This document shows positions 13,201-22,200 of a stretch of 64,000 bases of DNA, one piece after another; within the stretch, counting starts at the first letter, position 1; each line of letters starts with the position of its first letter. A program made the translations under genes and the position numbers. Source of the stretch: Enoplolaimus lenunculus (lineage: Eukaryota > Nematoda > Enoplea > Enoplida > Thoracostomopsidae); assembly GCA_030248215.1 (NCBI GenBank), contig JASANG010000196.1:62001-126000 (forward strand), written 5' to 3'. Below the pieces are notes generated by a model. The model did no database searches, was not told the DNA's origin, and saw nothing but the letters and a program-made list of their open reading frames with translations.

Positions 13201-16200
13201 CTAGAAATATTAATCGACATTGGAACCAAAACTTTTTGAGACTTTGTCAGTGAAACTTCTGTCGAACCAATCAGGGAAGGGAGGCATCGAGTAAAAACTT
13301 CAGTCGAACCAATCGGAAAGGGGATGTATCGACTAAATTGGTGGATACGCCCCCAAGTTTTGTGCGAATATCATAAATTACGACCTTCACCGCGATGGGT
13401 TTCAGATCGCTCAACACTGCCACCCCCGCCTGTGATAAAAACAACACCACCCCCTAACGGATGTCGTTATACTGACTGGGAATGTTGGTCAGACTGTTCT
13501 GTATCCTGTGACAGCGGATACAGATCCAGGGGGCGATCGTTATATCCGGATACAAGCGTACATCCAGACCAGTGTAGCCAAGTTTACGAAGAACAAACTT
13601 GTGCTGATGTACCTTGTAAGTTGTATAATTGAAATTTATAGTCACAAACGCGTCATAGGCGCTCAGAGGACCAGGGGATTCTAAACCGAAACTGCTATCT
13701 TGTAACATACGTTTCGTTTCGATGCCCTGCCTCGTATGCCAAACTTTTTTCTTGCCAAAACCTTTTAAATGCCGCTATTGAACCTCTTGTAACATGGATT
13801 CGTGGATACGTTTCTGCTGAGTGCATTGCACCAACACTTATTGCAACTCACTGTGTTGTTGAAAAACAGATTGGTTTTGATGTATTTGCTGAAGACATCA
13901 CCATAATTCGGCATCCGACAGGTTGTAATCCGAAATCTCATCGATTCGACAATTCGTTGTCTATCATTATGCTTTGGTTTAGGCTTACGATTACGCTTAA
14001 AATTATGCTTAGATTTATTCATAGGCTTTAGGACGCTGTTAGGCGACAAGTTGACGGGCGACGAATTGTCGCAGATTCTAAGCTGTAATATTTAGGCCCG
14101 TCCATATTACTTTGATGAAATACTCGGTGAACATAAAGTTGCAGTCGCTGTCAAATATTCAAAAAGGCGTGCAAGATCAGTGGACTTTATGAGAAGCTCA
14201 AATATGCAAAAAATCTTTAACTCCAATCAGTTCTCTGTACCTAGGCTACGCTTACTGCTGTTAAAATAATTAGATGAAAAAATCGGGTAAAAAGCCAAAT
14301 ATCCCTTGTGATAATTTCACTATTCTGCTGCTAATATATAATTTCTATGGGTGGCGCTATACTTGTTGTGCGGTGCCTTCCGGTGCCGCCCGGCGCCGTC
14401 CGTTCTCGTCCATCATCATACGATATCATACGTGAGTAGTTCACGTGCGATTCCGCAAGGTGACGTGTGGTGACAGACGTCACCGTACGCACGACAAACG
14501 TACGGTGACGAACGACCCCGGACGTCATCAGAAGTATAGCGCCACCCTAAGACAACATGTTGCTTTTTTCAGGTCCATCGCCTCTTGTTGCCGTATATCC
14601 GCACCCAGGTCACTCAGACCAAGAGTCAGATGGACAACCAGGCGTATCCGCGGCGTGCCAGACGCACCCATGGCATCAGTGGAGCTCGTGTTCTGTAACC
14701 TGTGGGTCGGGCACTCGATTTCGCGAGCGTCTATTTTATCGTTTTGGCCAAAATTTACAATTTTCATTTAAATCTCGTGAAGCTTGCCGAAATGTACAAT
14801 TTGTACAGCGTGAGCCATGTTTTGCAGGCGTTAATTGCAGTTAAAATTGCTTAAAAATGCAATTAATACGTTTTGCCACGTGTGAAAATGGTGTGTGTGT
14901 GCATTATAGTGCAAGAAATTGCAGTTGCAATCTGCAGTTGTGCATTTTGTTGTGCGATTAATTGCGACAAATTGTATGCAGTTGCAAAAAAATAAGAGGT
15001 ATAGGCTTAGGCTTAGGCGAAGGTTTAGGCAAAGGTATACGCAGCTTAAAACATAGGTAAACATATTCAGACTAACCTTCTCAAACGGCAACATTTTACC
15101 ATAGATGGAGCTATACGATCTGCACGACCCCTGTTCGAAGTTTTATCCAAAGCTAAGGACCACGATGGGAATAGAACGTTGACCGTCTTGCAGTCGAGTC
15201 AAGCATGCTACCACTACACCATGTTTTCGATGGCAATAAATTCTTATACCGGTATATATGTGTACATGTATAGCAATATTTTTGCTTTACATACACTTAC
15301 CGTTGACATACACTGACAAACATAAAATTAACAAAAAAATTTTCGCTAAACGGTTAATGTTAAAGTGCCTTCTAATAATTTAAAGCCGTTTTTAAATTCA
15401 ATATTCCATGGATCATTTTTTAAATTCAATATTACATGGATCATTTTTAAAATTCAATATTCCATGGATCATTTTTTACATTCAATATTACATGGATCAT
15501 TTTTAAAATTCAATATTCTATGGATCATTTTTTAAATTCAATATTTCATGGATCATTTTTTAAGTTCAATATTCCATGGATCATTTTTTAAATTCAATAT
15601 TACATGGATCATTTTTAAAATTCAATATTCCGTGGATCATTTTTTAAATTCAATATTCCATGGATCATTTTTAAAATCAATATTTAATGGATCATTTTTT
15701 AAACTCAATATTACATGGAATATTTTCTAAATTCAATATTTCATGGATCATTTTATAAATTCAATATCCCATGGATCGTTTGATTGAAAATACCGCAACA
15801 TTCTGCTGAATTGTTTTAAATTTAACATATTTGTATATAATTTTTTTATACAATTTTCATTGTATTTTATATATTTTCAGTATAACTGAGACTGTTTTTA
15901 CGTCATATATCCGGTTAGTTTTAAACGCGATAGTTTTGTCACCATCATTTGCTTTTATTCTGTGTTATTCTTGTGTATTTCTATTAATGTGATAAATATT
16001 ACACAATTGTTTCAAAATTTTGACACAAATTCTGTTATAAACAATATTTCTGTATGAATATATTCTGTAGCCGGAATAACTTCTTGGTTCCCATACGCTT
16101 ATTATGCGAAAATTAAGAGCTAAATGTAGTAGTTGTTCTCAGCGGCTTATGGTTGGTTCAAAATTTAATTCTTGAATTGCGAATCTAAAAATGGTTACTG

Positions 16201-19200
16201 TCGCGCATCCTATAGAAATTGAATTCCTAAGGTTTTAAACAGTCGGACACTGTAAAAAATGGTACGTCAAACTAACTCTGTCCGAAATAGGCTTATCGGG
16301 ACCACACAAGCTGAGTTAAATTCGACGCCACCAGAGTTAAGTTCGGCTCCACTGTGCGACTCGGGTGAGTCGAATTTGACTGGGGGCGGAGTCGAATTTG
16401 ATTCAGTTTGTCTAATCCCGTAGAGTCTATTTCGAATTGAGTCTATTTGACACACCATTTTTTGATTTAGCGCTTCTTGGCGGACTGTAAATTAATGTTT
16501 GCCATAATATAACGTATATGCGTAAGTGTTCCCTAAGCCTTTGCGCACATGCTTGCTATGGCTTTGTTTTACGTGCAATTATTTACATTCTGTGCAATAA
16601 TAAGTAGATTATGCTTGCTTGCTGCCATATGCTTGCCTTATTGTTTGCAGTCTGAGCCCATATTCTCAAATGTGTGTAGCATCTATCAGCAGGTTGTGAT
16701 ACGTGTTGTAAAACTTTCGAAGCAGTGAATGTTGATGCTGAAAATTCAGCACATTTTTCGCATATGATACGCTCTACTCTTGCACCGATTTTGAGTTCAA
16801 TAACTGCAATAGTGAGTCTGAAAACCTATTACTAACTGATCATAGTTGCTATACACATTTGAGAATATGGGCATAGAATCTAGCACCAGTTGCTGATAGG
16901 TTTTGTAAATTAACAACCGAACCAGCGAAGTGAAACCGTAAAAAAATTTTACACATATTATTTTGCGTTTAGTTTGACCTATTTTTGAGAAAGAGTTGGT
17001 TCAGTTTCTTGTGAGTTCAATTTCAAATCTGTTTGAATGTATTTAAAACGTCATTGATTTATTTATTTGATATTTGTCGCTGTGACAGCTATTGTTTGAA
17101 AATCTATTACTAACTGGTGATAGGTGCTATACAAAGTTACGAATATTGTCTGACTGTTATATTACGTTTTGATTTGACCATTTTTTATTGTTACCTTTTA
17201 TCGAACTCTGCAATGTTCGTCAAGTTTAGCTTGCTGTTATTGGTAATAAAAATTGGTGTATATTTAAATGATATTTCATCTAAATTTTAAATTTTATGGC
17301 TTACTTGAAATTTTTACCATTTAAAATTTTCAAAACTTTGCCAAATATCTGTAAAATAAAATCCCTTGAGATAGCAAACTATTTCTACTTTGGCCGCTTG
17401 ACAGTAGCAATATACTAAGACCGCGTTTCACGTTTACGGGTGGTTGCCCGAGTGTACCCTGTGTACCGGTAAAAATATTGTGACGTGGGTATACACGCTG
17501 GTAAAGAAATCCTAAATTGAGGCTAATAATTTTGTAAACCAATGTAGTTTACCAGTGTGAAAAATCAAAAAACTGTGAGATAAAATAGAAAAAACAACAC
17601 ACGGTAAAATATATACTACTGTAGTGACCCGAATAAGAGGGGGTAATAAATGGGGGTTCCCTATTTTAAGTCCCAATAAATAGAAGGCTGTATCCTTAAT
17701 AAAAGTCCGTAAACGGATAGAGTTCCTAAACCCTAATGAGAATCTATAAATGTCAATTATGCCTAACTGTAGCGCATAAATGACTCCAAGCCCAAATAAT
17801 TTGAGTTTGAAGAAACTTTAAAGCGTACTTAAATTTTGAAAGTACACTCCTAAGTATAACTTTGCATTATCGCTCAAGCTATTGAAACATAACAATAAAC
17901 GTATAACTCAACGGACAGTTGTAGTACCGGATATATTTCAGTAACGAAGGGTGGTGGAGCGTGGGCTAAAAATAAATAACTGTCCGTAACCGAATAACAG
18001 GGGGTACCCTCAGGAGACGCCAAGTAAATATCAGTCCCCCCTCTTATTCGGATCACTACAGTACTTTTAATAAAACCAACACACATCTATGTCGACAGGT
18101 AACTGCAAGGGTAATATACAAGCCTTCTTGAGTTTCCTAAGTACTTTGTTGTTTAGGTAGGTATGTAGAGTAAGAAAATTGCACAAGTTTGCAGCTGCAA
18201 CACCTGGAATAACGTTTTCTTCTCTAGACCCCCTCGTGCACGCCCGTGCTCAATATGTATAAGTGGGGACACAATACTAACACTTATTGTTAACCCATTT
18301 GCATCCTTCATCGCAACTTAAGTAATTAAGTTTCGAACAATTATACGGAATCTTGGTCAGTGTAAAGGACAGCGGCGGAACAGTAAGCATATTTGTAAGC
18401 GTAAGCGTAAGCATATGCTTATACCTAAGATTAAGCCTAAGCAGAAAATTAGTCTAAAGCTTGAGAGTTCTATTGCAGTCCCACAAAAACGGGCCAATGT
18501 TACTTTAAGGGGCGTAACTGTAGATTAAGCGTATTCCTAAGCCTAAGCCTAAGCGTTGCAAAAATGTGTTGCAAAACCTAAGCCTAAGCCTAAGCCTGGG
18601 CAAAAAATGTAATCTTGCATCTAAACCTACTCTATTATGGACCCACCAGAAACCTGGACGTCCCTCAAAGTAACATGGGCCAAAAACGTTTCGCCAGTGA
18701 TCTGTATACATGAGCCGGAGTCTTAAAGACGTTATACCGCTTCCGGAATTTTTGTACATGTCACTAAACCGGAAGCGGTAAGAAACCATATAAAAAAGCT
18801 TAAAATACTTGAATTCGTATTAATCCGTGTTTTCTGCTTTAGACCGTTTAATAGCACGATCAAAACATCAACTTCGGACCCGGGCTTAAACCCAAAACTC
18901 TAGACAAAGCTTATATTTAGGCTAAAAACCAGAATGTAACCGGATGCATATCCGTTTCCGGTAAAAATCTGTGTTCGTTTCCGGTTGTTTTGTAGAAATA
19001 ACGGAAATTCTGAGATATTTTGACGTGTCCAAAATAATAGTTCTAAATGACATATAGATGTGGCAACTTTTCATTACAGATATGCTGCAATTGTTCGAAA
19101 CGAAATAAAAATTACGAAATTCATCTAAAATGTTAAAAATTTCGATGCATTCGCTATTTTTTGTTTTGAATTTAACAAAGTCCAGTGAATATTTGCACGC

Positions 19201-22200
19201 GTCTTTTGTGATCGCAAACAAACATCTTTGAAACTTTTATACCTCAATAACTGTTTTCAGTATCTGTTTTCGTTATTTTTACTATCTTTTTACACCCTGC
19301 TACAAACACAACTCGACGAGGGCTTAAATTTGAATGACGTGTTTCTAAAAAACGTTTCATCAAGACCTCACGTTATTTTATGATACATGAAGCTTGAATG
19401 AGTCTAATTTTCACCAATCAAGATTGAATTCAAATCTAAGTTTCAATTAGGTTTTATGTCACAAACCGTTTGTAAAGCCTTTGAACCTAAAACCATTGCT
19501 TCGGTTGTTTTCATACTGTTCAAGGCCCATGCATAGAATAGAAACCCGAACGTTTTCCGGCGTGACTGTAATAGAGTACGCTTAAGCTTTAAACTAATTT
19601 TTTTGCGTAGGCTTAGGCTTAGGCTTAGGCGTAGGCGTAGGTTTAGGCTTAGGTATAAGCTCATTCTTACGCTTAGGCTTAGGCTGAGGCTTAGGCTTAA
19701 GCTTAGAAATACGCTTATACTACTCTTTGGCGCATCCCACCACTGCCTCTCCCGGTCACACTATCGTAACAAAAGGGATTCAAAGGCGTCCGCAGAGAAT
19801 CATATTTGTAGGCACCGAAAAAATTTTTTTGGGGAGGCTATAATTGCGATTCTATTTGTGGGTACTAGCTATATTTGGGGGGACACGGCCCCCAACGTCC
19901 CCCGCGAAGACGCCCTTTAAGGGGCTTGAGAGAGTTGATGTTCAGTCTGTTTAGTTGCCAACTGTAGTTACCAACACAAATAAAAACGAATGTTTAGAAC
20001 ACAACGTATCGTTACAGCGTCGTAGTTTGAGTATGGGTATGGTTGCCAACTAAAACAAATGGATGCTCAAAACATGACATAAAAGCTTTGACTGCTAATT
20101 TAATTTCAGCGTCAAGCAGTGACTGTGTCCTGACCGACTGGTCCGAGTGGTCGCCGTGTAGCGCAACTTGTGGCGATTCGTTTCGATTCAAAAATCGCGA
20201 AGTTGTCGCCCAAGCGCTACACGGAGGTCGACCTTGTTCTGAGTCCGATTTGGAAGACATGGAAAAATGCATCGTTCAAACTCATTGTGGACCAGGACCA
20301 GGTTAGTTTTTTTTTGTTACGGTTTTTAGGTTTTAACTTATTCAGTATAGCCAATAGAAAGCTAGAACGACTATTAGCTTTATAGTAAAAAATATCGGCC
20401 AATCTGGACGCGTTTGGAGTCCGTTTTTAAGTATTAAATTTTGCCAATTTGGTTGATGTTTGTTTTGAAAACGTTTTTTTCCCACGGCTCCTCGTCCAAG
20501 AATGTTTAAAACGGCGTTTTCCGCTATTCTTAAATGTACACTGCAAAAAATAACTGGTGAGTCAAATTGACTCTCTCCGAAATAGGCTTTTCCTGACTAC
20601 GCAAAATGAGTAAAAATTCAACTTCGCCTGAGTCAAATTCGACTCAATTTGACTGTGGCGAAGTCGAATTTTGGCTCATTTTGCTTAGTCAGGAAAAGCC
20701 TATTTCGGAGAGAGTCAATTTGACTCACCATTTTTTGCAGTGTATGTAGTGCCTATCATCAGTTGACGATTAGTTCTGTAAATTTCAAACTAACCAATGG
20801 TGAGCTTTAATGTGTAGGCCAATGTATAGAACAGCGCCGTAACAGTAGCGTAAGCATATTCCTAAGCCCAAGCCGAAGCCTAAGAGTAAGAATGAACTTA
20901 TATGTATGCCTAAGCCAAATCCTAAGCAAAAATAGTCTAAAGCTACTAAGCTTACTCTGTTGCAGTCTCGCCGAAAAACATTCTGCGCCTGATCTTTTAA
21001 TGGTCCACGGCGTGACACGTTGTTGCTCTTTTAATTTGTCCTAGTTGGCAGTCGGGTTTGACAATTGTAAGTGCATACTCCAGTTCGCATCTTACCTGCT
21101 ACTAACTGGTAATTGGTGGTACGCACATTTCACAATACGGGCTCTGGTGCTAAAACGTCCAATGGGTTCAGCAAACTGTTTAGAATTACAAATCTACCAA
21201 TTTTAGAATGGCATAAAACACGTTTTGTAAGCTTAGGGTTTAAGCTGGACTGTTGGCCTAAAATTTAAGCACAAATATTTAAGCTACGACATAAAAGTAA
21301 TTTATTTAAATTTTTGTATTTTAGTACCTGTAGATTGTGTAATGGGCGAATGGAGTTCTTGGTCCTCGTGCTCAGCGCCATGCGGTTTCTCAACTCGAGA
21401 AAGAACCCGACAACCTCTAACGCATGCCAGCAACGGTGGACAAGAATGCTCCGAGCTGCCGTCAAAAGAAACCGACCAATGCCCTACGGAGGAATGTGGA
21501 ACTGGTAAGAAATCGTGTCCAAAATACAAAACTTGTAAAATAGCGTTTTGCTACACAAACGATTCATTTCACAGTTTGACCCATGTAAAGATCTGGGGCG
21601 GAGCGTTTTTCTGTGGGACTGCAATAGAGTAAGCTTAAGCTTTAGACTATTTTTTTGCTTGGCTTAGGCTTAGGCTTAGGCTTAGGCTTAGGCTTAGGGT
21701 TAAGCTTAGGCTTAGGCTTAGGCTTAGCCTTAGGCTTAGGCTTAGGCTTAGGCTTAGGCTTAGGCTTAGGCTTAGGCTTAGGCTTAGGGTTAAGCTTAGG
21801 CTTAGGCTTAAGCTTAGGCTTAGGCTTAGGCTTAGGCTTAGGCTTAGGCTTAGGCTTAGGCTTAGGCTTAGGAATATGCTTATGATACTGTTACGCCGCT
21901 GTTCTTTACATTGGCCAACTGTTTCAACCCTTGTATGGGAGCTGTTGCAAAGCAGGATACAGACAGCGCGGCTGGTAATTTCTCAATTTAGACTCGAAAA
22001 TGAACAAGTGTTGAAGTTTTAGCCTAAAAAATGCTAATTTAGGAATTGAAGCCAATCAAAAGTTATAATTTCAATGTCATTAACTGTTTATAGATCCTAG
22101 CGTCCTACAGCTATTTGTTGGCAATACAATTTTTAAACTTTTGATCCTATAAAAAATTGAAAATCTTTGGAATTGAATGGACTTCTTGCCCAATTGTCAA

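Noticed and set aside
15548-15730. Open frame with repeated MDHF/WIIF peptides
   Set aside because: By-product of the 27-base minisatellite; no splice or domain support.
15393-15780. CRISPR-like array
   Set aside because: Direct repeats lack unique spacers; this is a eukaryotic intronic minisatellite.
14840-20109. Missed TSP1 exon in the long intron
   Set aside because: No WxxW/CSxTC-like coding match was found by eye, and the flanking exons join in phase.
21658-21873. True chromosome end or fusion point
   Set aside because: Both sides continue into arms of a dispersed element and then into TSP1 exons; no subtelomeric change is seen.
21655-21885. Open frame coding a Gly-Leu dipeptide repeat
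   Set aside because: It is the translation of TTAGGC hexamers inside a mobile element within an intron; any frame of a hexamer repeat stays open.
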